This document shows, in pieces, positions 1-5,775 of a stretch of DNA of 7,417 nucleotides (the stretch's first letter is position 1; each line of letters starts with the position of its first letter). This DNA comes from DATDRM01 sp035291705 (lineage in GTDB: Bacteria; Chloroflexota; Anaerolineae; Anaerolineales; UBA4823). The notes under the pieces are model-generated. The model was not told where the DNA came from and searched no databases. It was given only the letters and a program-made list of their open reading frames with translations. Location: assembly GCA_035291705.1 (NCBI GenBank), contig DATDRM010000189.1, positions 1 to 7,417 on the forward strand, read 5' to 3'. Made by a program: the position numbers and the translations under genes.

Positions 1-1
1 C

Positions 2-805
2 GATGGTCCAGGCCAGATCTGGCGTGCTTTGGATGGAGTGACCTGGGCGCCGATGACCATAACCGGTTTTAGCAATCCCGACACCGTGGATATCACGGCC
101 TTCGCCGTATACGGCGGCTTTATCTACGCAGGAGCCACGAACCTGATCAGCGGAGCGCAGATCTGGCGCAGTTTCTCCGGGGACAGCAATACCTGGACGA
201 AGGTCGCTCCAGGAGTGCCGGGGATGGCTGCCACCCGCATCACCGGGTTTGCCGTGTTCAATGGCGCGTTGTATGCCGCACTCGAGTCCGCAGGGTTCGC
301 GCAAATCTGGCGCAGCTATGGCAGCGACTGGACGACCGTGGTGAACAATGGCTTCGGAAATAGCTATACCACCTCAACCGGCGGCATGGCTGAGTTTGCG
401 GGTTATTTGTATGTCGGCACCGGAAATACCTTGGAAGGTGCACAGCTCTGGCGCACCAACGATGGCGCGAGCTGGGAACAGGCGATCAGCCCTGGGTTCG
501 GCGACCCGAACAACCAGAAGGTCGAGATGGTGTTCGTCTTCCAGAACCAACTCTATGTCAGCGTGAAAAACGCGCAAACTGGGATGGAGCTCTGGCGATC
601 AGCGGATGGCGTGATCTGGGAGCAGATCAATCAGGATGGCTTCGGCGACAGCCACAATTCCGGTTCGAATTGGAATAATGCCACAACGGATTACCTGAGT
701 CAACTCTACGTGGGTACTTCGAATGTGATGGATGGCGGTGAGCTATGGCGGATGCAACAACAACAAACGTATCTCCCTTTATATATCCCTCTCATCCTGC
801 GTTAG
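2..805 (+). CDS. Repeat protein, probable secreted beta-propeller (5' end outside window)
   Basis: The reading frame is open from the first base, so the true start lies upstream; 267 residues are visible. Six motifs of the form [QE]-[IL]-W-R recur every 47-51 residues. Between them are units resembling 'LYVGTxNxxxGAQLWRxxDGxxWE' followed by GFG(D/N). Aromatic/glycine-rich units of this length with WxxxxxGF turns are typical of beta-propeller or Kelch-like blades, but I cannot name the family. The chain ends with four Gln and then a short hydrophobic tail (YLPLYIPLILR) after the last, incomplete unit. From memory, similar YLPL-type tails close many extracellular Chloroflexota proteins, which suggests export. 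No catalytic residues are recognisable; a role in binding or surface display is inference. No terminator is visible before the copper oxidase 106 bp downstream, so read-through is possible. Confidence 0.8.
   Translation, partial: DGPGQIWRALDGVTWAPMTITGFSNPDTVDITAFAVYGGFIYAGATNLISGAQIWRSFSGDSNTWTKVAPGVPGMAATRITGFAVFNGALYAALESAGFAQIWRSYGSDWTTVVNNGFGNSYTTSTGGMAEFAGYLYVGTGNTLEGAQLWRTNDGASWEQAISPGFGDPNNQKVEMVFVFQNQLYVSVKNAQTGMELWRSADGVIWEQINQDGFGDSHNSGSNWNNATTDYLSQLYVGTSNVMDGGELWRMQQQQTYLPLYIPLILR
17..751 (+). repeat. Six intragenic repeats with a ~48-codon period
   Basis: Codons for the core [IL]-W-R begin at 17, 161, 305, 446, 590 and 743, giving spacings of 144, 144, 141, 144 and 153 bases. 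Conserved flanks are FxGxLYVGT before the core and DGxxW...GFG after it. The last copy lacks its downstream half and runs into the C-terminal tail. The repeats are conserved mainly at protein level, which fits structural blades and not recent DNA duplication. Confidence 0.75.
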
Positions 806-901
806 CTGGTATGTCAACCGCAAGCAGGACTGGCAAGAAAAGGCTGTATTTGAACAACATCTTGACGCACTCATCTTGAATGAGCGCAGTGGGAGAAAAA
901 T

Positions 902-906
902 GGAGG
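902..906 (+). promoter_or_regulatory. Shine-Dalgarno that sets the copper oxidase start
   Basis: GGAGG lies five bases before the ATG at 912. An in-frame ATG at 900 has a weaker GGGAG four bases upstream and would add only MEEE. The 912 start puts the twin-arginine motif at residues 8-9, as expected for a Tat signal. The frame stays open back to 732, but that extension overlaps the preceding gene. Confidence 0.6.
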
Positions 907-911
907 AAGAA

Positions 912-2516
912 ATGATTTCACAAAAGTTCAATCGACGGGACTTCCTGCGGGTGGGCGGTGTCGGCGCAGCCCACCTGCTGGGGAACCGCTATCTAAAGTA
1001 TGGGAAACTGCTCTCTGCGCAGGCGCAGATGGGCGAAGAATTCATGCCGGATGCGGAGGTCGCCGTTACCGCCGCCGAGAAGTGGGTGCAGATCCTGCCC
1101 GGCGCGCAGACGCGCGTCTGGAGCTACGAAGGTCAACTGTTGAGCGGGTCTGGTGTGACCGTGCAGAACCTGCCTGGCAACTATCTCGGGCCAATCCTGC
1201 GGGTGAAGAGCGGCACGAAGGTGCGCATCTTCTTCCACAACAACCTGGCAGGGGACAGCGTCATCCATCCGCACGGGCTGCGCGTTCCTGAACCATGCGA
1301 CGGGCATCCCATGCAGGCCATCGGGCCGGGCGAAATCAAGACCTACGACTTCGAAGTGATCGACCGCGCCGGTCCGTACTGGTTTCATCCTCACCCGCAC
1401 ACGCGCACCGCCGAGCAGGTCTACATGGGCCTGGCCGGCCTTTTCAATGTCTGGGACCCGGAGGAGGAGCTGGCGGTGCCCGGCGCGAGCAGCGGAGCCA
1501 ACGACCTGCCGGTGATCATCCAGGATCGTATCTTCGACAGCAACAACCAGTTCATGTACCAGCCGAACCAGATGTGGGGCCTTTTGGGCAACCGCATCCT
1601 GGTGAACGGCAAGCCGAACGCCGTTTTCTCGCTGGAGCCGAGGGCTTACCGCCTGCGCTTTCTCAACGGCTCAAACGCCCGCACCTACAAGCTGGCCTGG
1701 AGCAACAATATGCCGATGAAAGTAATCGGTACGGACGGAGGCTTGCTGCCGGAGGCTGTTTCGAAGAGCTACGTGATGCTGATGCCCGGCGAGCGGGTCG
1801 ACGTATGGGCGGACTTTACCCAGCTGGCGCGTAAGCAGGTGATCCTGCGCAGCCTTTCCTTTGATCCCGGGGGCATGGGAGGAGGCGGTTTCGGCTGTGG
1901 AGGTGGCGGTATGGGCGGAGGAGGGGGCGGTGGTAGTGGAGGCGGGGGTGGTGGCATGGGCTCGGGCCTGGCGCACGGCGCCGCTTTCAATATCCTGACA
2001 GTGAATGTGTCCAGGAACGCTTCCTTCAAACCGGTCTTGGGATCGCTCCCCGCCCTTACTGTGCGTTACGACGCCAGCAACGTCCCGAATTACGATTCAC
2101 CGCGCCCGTTTACTCTAGAAATGGGTCAGCAGATGACCTGGACGATAAACGGCCGCGTCTTCGAGATGATGGAATGCGCACAGGACGAAATGGTTTTCTG
2201 CGATGAGACCATGGCCTGGGAATGGATCAACAACTCGCCTATCCCACACCCGATGCACATGCACAATGTCATGTTCCAGGTCGTACAGCGAACTGTTCCG
2301 GCCTCCTCAAGTAGCTACGCGACCATCAACCAGGGCCTGGTCGACAGCGGTTGGAAAGATACTGTCCTGGTCTGGCCCGGCGAACGGGTCAAGATCGCTA
2401 TGACCTTTGGACCGCACATGGGCATGTACATGTATCACTGCCACATCCTCGAGCACGAAGACATGACCATGATGCGCAACTACATGATCATGGACCCGGG
2501 AATGCCCGACATGTAA
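912..2516 (+). CDS. Tat-exported multicopper oxidase (laccase/CueO/CotA type)
   Basis: This 534-residue protein should oxidise a substrate (phenolic, Cu(I), Fe(II) or Mn(II); not decidable from sequence) while reducing O2 to water outside the cytoplasm. The N-terminus carries a Tat motif, NRRDFLR (residues 7-13), with a possible AQA cleavage site near 36-38. All four copper motifs are present: HPHG (119-122); HPH (159-161) in a WFHPHPH context followed by TAEQVYMGLAG; HPMHMH (446-451); and HCHILEH (509-515) with Met520 placed as the axial type 1 ligand as in CueO. Length and motif spacing fit a three-cupredoxin-domain enzyme. A Gly/Met-rich insert (about 319-353) precedes the third domain. 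The h-region of the signal is short and is followed by basic residues (NRYLKYGK), which is slightly atypical. A strong terminator follows the stop. The class call is firm; the substrate is unknown. Confidence 0.95.
   Translation: MISQKFNRRDFLRVGGVGAAHLLGNRYLKYGKLLSAQAQMGEEFMPDAEVAVTAAEKWVQILPGAQTRVWSYEGQLLSGSGVTVQNLPGNYLGPILRVKSGTKVRIFFHNNLAGDSVIHPHGLRVPEPCDGHPMQAIGPGEIKTYDFEVIDRAGPYWFHPHPHTRTAEQVYMGLAGLFNVWDPEEELAVPGASSGANDLPVIIQDRIFDSNNQFMYQPNQMWGLLGNRILVNGKPNAVFSLEPRAYRLRFLNGSNARTYKLAWSNNMPMKVIGTDGGLLPEAVSKSYVMLMPGERVDVWADFTQLARKQVILRSLSFDPGGMGGGGFGCGGGGMGGGGGGGSGGGGGGMGSGLAHGAAFNILTVNVSRNASFKPVLGSLPALTVRYDASNVPNYDSPRPFTLEMGQQMTWTINGRVFEMMECAQDEMVFCDETMAWEWINNSPIPHPMHMHNVMFQVVQRTVPASSSSYATINQGLVDSGWKDTVLVWPGERVKIAMTFGPHMGMYMYHCHILEHEDMTMMRNYMIMDPGMPDM
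1866..1970 (+). other. Low-complexity Gly/Met-rich insert within the copper oxidase
   Basis: Codons 319-353 encode mostly glycine with scattered Met (322, 334, 349), Phe327, Cys329 and Ser. The DNA is a G-rich run of GGN codons with seven tracts of three or more G, so slippage or G-quadruplex formation is possible. The position, shortly before domain 3, recalls the Met-rich copper-binding insert of CueO. Here glycine dominates, so a flexible loop is at least as likely. Confidence 0.8.
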
Positions 2517-2524
2517 CTGAAACA

Positions 2525-2566
2525 GGGGGCTGTTTAGCAGTTCTTTCTAGACAGCCCCTATTTTTT
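2525..2566 (+). terminator. Rho-independent terminator after the copper oxidase
   Basis: GGGGCTGT (2526-2533) pairs exactly with ACAGCCCC (2551-2558), and the stem extends by wobble and A-T pairs at both ends. The loop is 2537-2547. Six T follow at 2561-2566. It begins eight bases after the stop codon. Confidence 0.9.
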
Positions 2567-2647
2567 CGGTGGCTCATCGGGTAGCACCAGAGGGTCATCC
2601 GATGCGGGCGAGAGATAATTTTTTCCTCACCAGAATTTCCTTAACTC

Positions 2648-2673
2648 GGAGAGAAGTGATACAATAACTCTCC
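2648..2673 (+). promoter_or_regulatory. Candidate extended -10 promoter inside an inverted repeat
   Basis: TGATACAAT (2657-2665) matches an extended -10 element (TG-N-TACAAT). The -35 region at 17-bp spacing (TTCCTT, 2637-2642) is poor, as is common with extended -10 promoters. GGAGAG (2648-2653) and CTCTCC (2668-2673) form an inverted repeat with a 14-base spacer that brackets the -10, which suits an operator. Transcription from about 2672 would give a leader of roughly 145 bases for the protease gene. Confidence 0.4.
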
Positions 2674-2695
2674 AGAGATAGCGATAGATCCTGAT

Positions 2696-2733
2696 GCCGG
2701 TCGCCGCTTAGGCGAGGGGGAGGTTTCACCGGC
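2696..2733 (+). other. Potential structured leader of the protease gene
   Basis: GCCGGT (2696-2701) can pair with ACCGGC (2728-2733), enclosing a smaller hairpin CGCC/GGCG (2702-2705 with 2711-2714, loop GCTTA) and a purine-rich single-stranded segment. I compared it by eye with common riboswitch consensus cores and found no match. It may be a regulatory leader or a chance fold. The rest of 2567-2816 holds no gene that I can support. Confidence 0.3.
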
Positions 2734-2798
2734 CTGCTGTCGAAAAACAATCTTCCCATAAGTTGATATCGTGCTGATCCATCGGGAAGAACCCTATA

Positions 2799-2811
2799 CC
2801 TGATCAGGAGG
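2799..2811 (+). promoter_or_regulatory. Shine-Dalgarno of the protease gene, overlapping a palindrome
   Basis: AGGAGG (2806-2811) lies five bases before the ATG at 2817 and is a near-perfect ribosome binding site. CCTGATCAGG (2799-2808) is a perfect 10-bp palindrome sharing AGG with it. A bound protein, or weak pairing in the RNA, could affect access to the site. Confidence 0.65.
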
Positions 2812-2816
2812 AAACC

Positions 2817-3827
2817 ATGTTCCCCGAACAACAAGCTGTAGCCCAAGTCAAAGAAGACACAAAAAGTACTCTTCTAGCCATGCCGAATGTGGTTGGCGTC
2901 GGTGTCGGATACAGGACAGTCGCCCAGACCCCAACCGATCAATTGGGGATCATAGTCCTGGTACGCCGTAAATTACCAGTCGCCGCACTATCTCCAGAAT
3001 CCCTGCTTCCCCAGCAGGTGGATGGCGTCAAAATCGACGTGATCGAAGTGGGCGAGATCCGCGCCCTGCAAGCTCGCACCGGTCGCTGGCGACCGGCTCC
3101 TGGCGGCGTGAGCATCGGCCACTACAAGATCACTGCCGGCACCCTGGGAGTTGTCGTGCGCGATCGCGCTAGCGGGACCCGTTTGATCCTTTCCAACAAC
3201 CATGTACTCGCTAACAGCAATGACGCCGCACCCGGTGACCCCATCCTCCAGCCTGGGCCATACGATGGCGGTTCCCAACCCAATGACGTCATCGCCCACC
3301 TGGAACGGTTCTGCCCGATTGAATTTACCACCCAACCCGGGATCTGCAACCTGGCAAAGAGCTTCGCAGCTCTTGGAAATGCTATCGCCATGCTGCTAGG
3401 TTCCAAACATCGCCTGGACACATTCCAAGAAAATCCCCAGGCCACCAACCTGGTGGACGCGGCCATCGCCAAACCGGTCAATGACGGCGATGTCAAGGAT
3501 GAGATCCTGGAGATTGGTGTCGTGCAAGGCACTGTCGCAGCGACCTTAGGCATGGCGGTGCGCAAATCCGGCCGTACCACTGGCTTCACCACCGGACAAA
3601 TTACCTTGATCAACGCCACCGTAGATGTCAGTTATGGCAGTGGCCGCGTCGCCCGTTTCGAAAACCAGCTGGTCGCTGGCCCCATGTCCCAGGGAGGGGA
3701 TTCAGGCTCCCTGGTCGTCGCCGGCGATGCCCTCAAAGCCGTCGGACTGCTTTTCGCAGGTTCCAACCAGACTACTATCTTTAGCCCTATCCAGGCAGTC
3801 TTAGATTGTTTGCAGGTGACCCTATGA
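2817..3827 (+). CDS. Trypsin-like serine protease (PA clan) with an N-terminal regulatory-type domain
   Basis: The 336-residue protein has two parts. Residues 19-84 form a compact domain with PNVVGVGVGYR (23-33), RKLP (51-54) and EVGEI (77-81). Residues about 95-336 form a chymotrypsin-fold peptidase with the likely catalytic triad His129 (LSNNHVLA), Asp214 (NLVDAAIA) and Ser296 (GGDSGSLVV, 293-301). Between His and Asp lies an expanded loop with Cys166, Cys177 and a hydrophobic stretch (183-194). The N-terminus is hydrophilic with no signal peptide or membrane anchor, so an intracellular location is likely, unusual for this fold. From general knowledge, this N-terminal domain is found in front of trypsin-like domains in many uncharacterised bacterial proteins; its function is not established. 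A propeptide or inhibitory role is inference. The stop overlaps the start of a gene encoding a free copy of that domain. The substrate is unknown. Confidence 0.85.
   Translation: MFPEQQAVAQVKEDTKSTLLAMPNVVGVGVGYRTVAQTPTDQLGIIVLVRRKLPVAALSPESLLPQQVDGVKIDVIEVGEIRALQARTGRWRPAPGGVSIGHYKITAGTLGVVVRDRASGTRLILSNNHVLANSNDAAPGDPILQPGPYDGGSQPNDVIAHLERFCPIEFTTQPGICNLAKSFAALGNAIAMLLGSKHRLDTFQENPQATNLVDAAIAKPVNDGDVKDEILEIGVVQGTVAATLGMAVRKSGRTTGFTTGQITLINATVDVSYGSGRVARFENQLVAGPMSQGGDSGSLVVAGDALKAVGLLFAGSNQTTIFSPIQAVLDCLQVTL
3814..3826 (+). promoter_or_regulatory. Internal Shine-Dalgarno and ATGA coupling site
   Basis: AGGTGA (3814-3819) sits within the last codons of the protease gene, four bases before the ATG at 3824. 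That ATG overlaps the protease TGA (3825-3827) as ATGA, the classic arrangement for translational coupling. It supports 3824 over an in-frame TTG at 3806, which has no better ribosome binding site. Confidence 0.65.
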
Positions 3828-4105
3828 GTATGGAAAGCCAATATTCAGATTTACAGGCTGCCACCGAACGCGTATTGGCAGTCAAGCGTGCCCATGAACA
3901 TGAGCTGCTCGCCAAGCCGAACGTAGTTGGCGTCGGCGTCGGCTACCGCCAGACCGGCGGGCAGCCGACAGGCACGCTAGCCCTGGTGGTCATGGTCACC
4001 CAAAAACTGCCACCTTCACTTCTAGCCCCAGAAGATCAGATCCCGGTCTGGATCGAAGATGTCCCAGTGGATGTCCAGGAAGTCGGCGAAATCACAGCAT
4101 TCTGA
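3824..4105 (+). CDS. Stand-alone copy of the protease N-terminal domain
   Basis: The product has 93 residues. Residues 32-93 align without a gap to residues 23-84 of the upstream protease, with 32 of 62 positions identical by hand count. This includes the whole PNVVGVGVGYR block (32-42), KLP (61-63), the proline-centred segment and EVGEI (86-90). It ends within two residues of EVGEI-T, where the protease runs on into its linker and catalytic part. Residues 5-31 are a charged, probably helical lead-in sharing LLA with the protease. There is no catalytic triad, signal peptide or membrane segment. Translational coupling implies co-production with the protease. A trans-acting inhibitor, chaperone or assembly partner is the natural hypothesis, by analogy with free propeptide-like inhibitors of other proteases. 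A decayed partial duplication is the alternative, but the intact frame and conserved motifs argue against decay. Confidence 0.8.
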   Translation: MSMESQYSDLQAATERVLAVKRAHEHELLAKPNVVGVGVGYRQTGGQPTGTLALVVMVTQKLPPSLLAPEDQIPVWIEDVPVDVQEVGEITAF

Positions 4106-4116
4106 GCGAAAGACGG

Positions 4117-4125
4117 TGTTATAAG
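4117..4125 (+). promoter_or_regulatory. Candidate extended -10 promoter for the ferritin-like gene
   Basis: TGTTATAAG begins 12 bases after the preceding stop codon and fits an extended -10 (TG-N-TATAAG). No good -35 is seen. It would leave a leader of about 150 bases. The rest of the 177-base gap holds no clear terminator or other structure. Confidence 0.3.
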
Positions 4126-4282
4126 ATAGAAATCGAGACAACCAAGCGTTATCTCCATGAAGATTGCCGTTTAAGAATCTATGACAGCTGGTCGTATCAC
4201 AGAGGCGACGCAAACCGACCGCAAGAAGCAACTACATAACTACAAAACTATTACCCTATTTGACTAAACAAGGAGAAATATC

Positions 4283-4834
4283 ATGGCCAGGGTAGCACGA
4301 GAGATGGTTGAGAAAGCAGGAGTCGATGTTGACCAACTGGTGGAATTGTTGATCAAGAATGCCTCTGCCGAACTCACCACTTTTTATTATTACACAATCC
4401 TGCGGGTCAACCTGATCGGATTGGAAGGAGAGGGGATCAAAGAGATTGCAGAAACAGCCCGCATCGAGGATCGCAATCACTTTGAGGCGTTGGTTCCCCG
4501 GATCTATGAACTGGGTGGCAAATTACCTGAAGATATGAAGGTCTTTCACGATGTCTCCGCCTGTCCACCTGCCCGCCTGCCAAGTGACCCGACGGATATC
4601 CAGGCAATGTTGACCGTCCTGGTGAATGCAGAACGATGTGCGGTTAAGGGATATTCCAATATTTGTAACCTGACCGCCGGCAAGGATCATCGCACCTACG
4701 ACTTAGCTCTGGCGATCCTCCACGAGGAAGTAGAGCATGAATCCTGGTTCTCTGAATTCCTGGGCGAAGGTCCCTCCGGGCATTTCCTGCGTCGAGGCGA
4801 GACCTCTCCCTTCGTCTCAAAATTCATGAGGTAA
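4283..4834 (+). CDS. Dps-like ferritin (DPSL/thioferritin type)
   Basis: The 183-residue protein fits the four-helix ferritin-like fold that oxidises and stores iron, usually with peroxide, and protects against oxidative damage in the cytoplasm. Candidate di-iron ligands occur in order: Glu30 (ASAEL), Glu62 and His66 (ARIEDRNHF), Glu117 (NAERC), then Glu149 and His152 (HEEVEHE). Cys94 (SACPP) and Cys119 (AERCA) are 25 residues apart. From memory, the archaeal Sulfolobus DPSL protein has a cysteine pair with the same spacing beside its metal site, hence the thioferritin call. A third cysteine is at 128. The length is typical. AGGAGA (4271-4276), six bases before the ATG, supports the start. 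A perfect 15-bp hairpin follows the stop, so the gene is probably transcribed alone. Plain bacterioferritin or a rubrerythrin-like protein is less likely because the usual rubredoxin cysteines and haem ligand are missing. Confidence 0.85.
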   Translation: MARVAREMVEKAGVDVDQLVELLIKNASAELTTFYYYTILRVNLIGLEGEGIKEIAETARIEDRNHFEALVPRIYELGGKLPEDMKVFHDVSACPPARLPSDPTDIQAMLTVLVNAERCAVKGYSNICNLTAGKDHRTYDLALAILHEEVEHESWFSEFLGEGPSGHFLRRGETSPFVSKFMR

Positions 4835-4846
4835 GTTTTCAATCAC

Positions 4847-4885
4847 CCTTGGGGAGGTTTGTCACCGATTCAAACCTCCCCAAGG
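4847..4885 (+). terminator. Strong hairpin after the ferritin-like gene, probable terminator
   Basis: A perfect 15-bp stem is formed by 4847-4861 and 4871-4885, with a nine-base loop (4862-4870). It starts 13 bases after the stop codon. There is no U-run after the stem on either strand, so it may act as an mRNA 3'-end stabiliser or a factor-assisted terminator. Confidence 0.6.
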
Positions 4886-4961
4886 TTCCAGACGATAAGC
4901 TCACCCCGATAATCGCCCGAGTGCTGGCCGGATGGGCGACTCTAGTTGATTTATTATCTGC

Positions 4962-4990
4962 TTGCAATTCCATTCGTTCTAAGGTATCCT
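4962..4990 (+). promoter_or_regulatory. Candidate sigma-70-type promoter of the lipoprotein gene
   Basis: TTGCAA (4962-4967) and TATCCT (4985-4990) each match the consensus at four of six positions and are separated by the ideal 17 bases. Transcription from about 4997 would leave a leader of about 26 bases before the ATG at 5023. Between the hairpin and this promoter (4886-4961) I see nothing else. Confidence 0.4.
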
Positions 4991-5022
4991 TGCCTTTACC
5001 CCTGAACCGCATGGGATTGGAT

Positions 5023-5775
5023 ATGGTAAGAACAGGTCGCGCTTCCTTTTACTGTTTATATTTGCTTGCCCTCCTCAGCTGGCTCCTGTCAGGCTGCATC
5101 GGAGCGACATTGCTTGTCATGACACCCACACCGGTAAGCGAACCAACGCAAATTAGTGCAACAACCGAAGCAACGGTAACTGCCACGTTACTTTCCTCGA
5201 ATACCCCCACGCCAGTGCGCCAGGCAACGCTGAACCCGACGAAAACTCCCCACCCAACTTCATCCTTTACTCTGGTGTCCGTTACACCCACTTCGATATT
5301 GCTCCCCGATATTCAATCTGTTGACGAGGGCGGCTTCTCTTTCCAGCCTTTGGCAGGTTTTGACAGTCGTTCTACTGCCGGGCAAGTCACATTGTTCAAT
5401 CAGAACGAAGATATTGTCTTTTCCCTGACTGGTGTCGAAGGCCGCAGTTATGGACAGTTGGTTCAGGTGTTTACACGCTTTTTGTCTCAAGTCGGGGAGA
5501 ATTTTAAAGAGTTTATTGCTGAAAATCAATTCCCAATCACCGTCGATGGGAGTCCGGGCATTGCAGTAAACATCCATGGGAATCTCGCTGATGAGCCGGT
5601 CGACGGGCAGGTCGTAGTGGTTGCCCCCAGCGAATCCCAACTCTTTTTTGCTATAGCCCTGACAACCGGGAATCCGGACGGACAAATTTGGGAAACCGAA
5701 GGCAAGCATCTGTTCGAAGCTTTGCTCAATTCTGTCAATTTCTACCCGATCCCTGAAAGCTCAAGTTCCCCATGA
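5023..5775 (+). CDS. Lipoprotein with Thr/Pro-rich linker and PsbP-like C-terminal domain
   Basis: From the ATG at 5023 the protein has 250 residues. A short basic start (MVRTGR) leads to a hydrophobic segment and the lipobox LSGC, with Cys25 as the lipidated residue. Residues about 33-95 form a Ser/Thr/Pro linker containing TPTP, TEAT and KTPHPT stretches, a spacer type common on Chloroflexota surface lipoproteins. Residues about 105-245 form a globular domain; the pattern (GFSFQPLAG..., YGQLVQVF, VDGSPGIAVNIHG, QVVVVAPSESQLFFAIALT, a late helix FEALLNSVNF) resembles the PsbP/Mog1 fold of many small lipoproteins, at modest confidence. Function is unknown. No strong ribosome binding site is seen; GGGA (5013-5016) is the best. 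An ATG at 5011 is possible but has no ribosome binding site. Its stop overlaps the next start. Confidence 0.8.
   Translation: MVRTGRASFYCLYLLALLSWLLSGCIGATLLVMTPTPVSEPTQISATTEATVTATLLSSNTPTPVRQATLNPTKTPHPTSSFTLVSVTPTSILLPDIQSVDEGGFSFQPLAGFDSRSTAGQVTLFNQNEDIVFSLTGVEGRSYGQLVQVFTRFLSQVGENFKEFIAENQFPITVDGSPGIAVNIHGNLADEPVDGQVVVVAPSESQLFFAIALTTGNPDGQIWETEGKHLFEALLNSVNFYPIPESSSSP

Noticed and set aside
732..911. N-terminal extension of the copper oxidase frame upstream to 732
   Set aside because: It overlaps the repeat protein in another frame, would bury the twin-arginine motif about 68 residues inside, and has a weaker start than the ATG at 912 with GGAGG.
1769..2029. Proline-rich frame on the - strand
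   Set aside because: It is the mirror of the Gly-codon run in the copper oxidase and has no recognisable domain.
2575..2604. Inverted repeat CATCGG/CCGATG with an 18-base loop
   Set aside because: A six-bp stem with a long loop is within chance expectation, and a stronger terminator already lies just upstream.
2595..2846. 83-residue frame on the - strand across the gap before the protease
   Set aside because: No recognisable motif. It runs over the candidate promoter, leader and ribosome binding site of the protease gene and overlaps its start.
3122..3619. 165-residue frame on the - strand inside the protease gene
   Set aside because: The + strand frame carries a complete catalytic triad; the reverse frame shows no domain.
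4849..5022. Upstream TTG start for the lipoprotein
   Set aside because: It would lie inside the 15-bp hairpin, upstream of the candidate promoter, and would put about 58 residues before the lipoprotein signal peptide.
5260..5709. 149-residue frame on the - strand inside the lipoprotein gene
   Set aside because: No recognisable domain; it lies wholly within a well-supported + strand gene.
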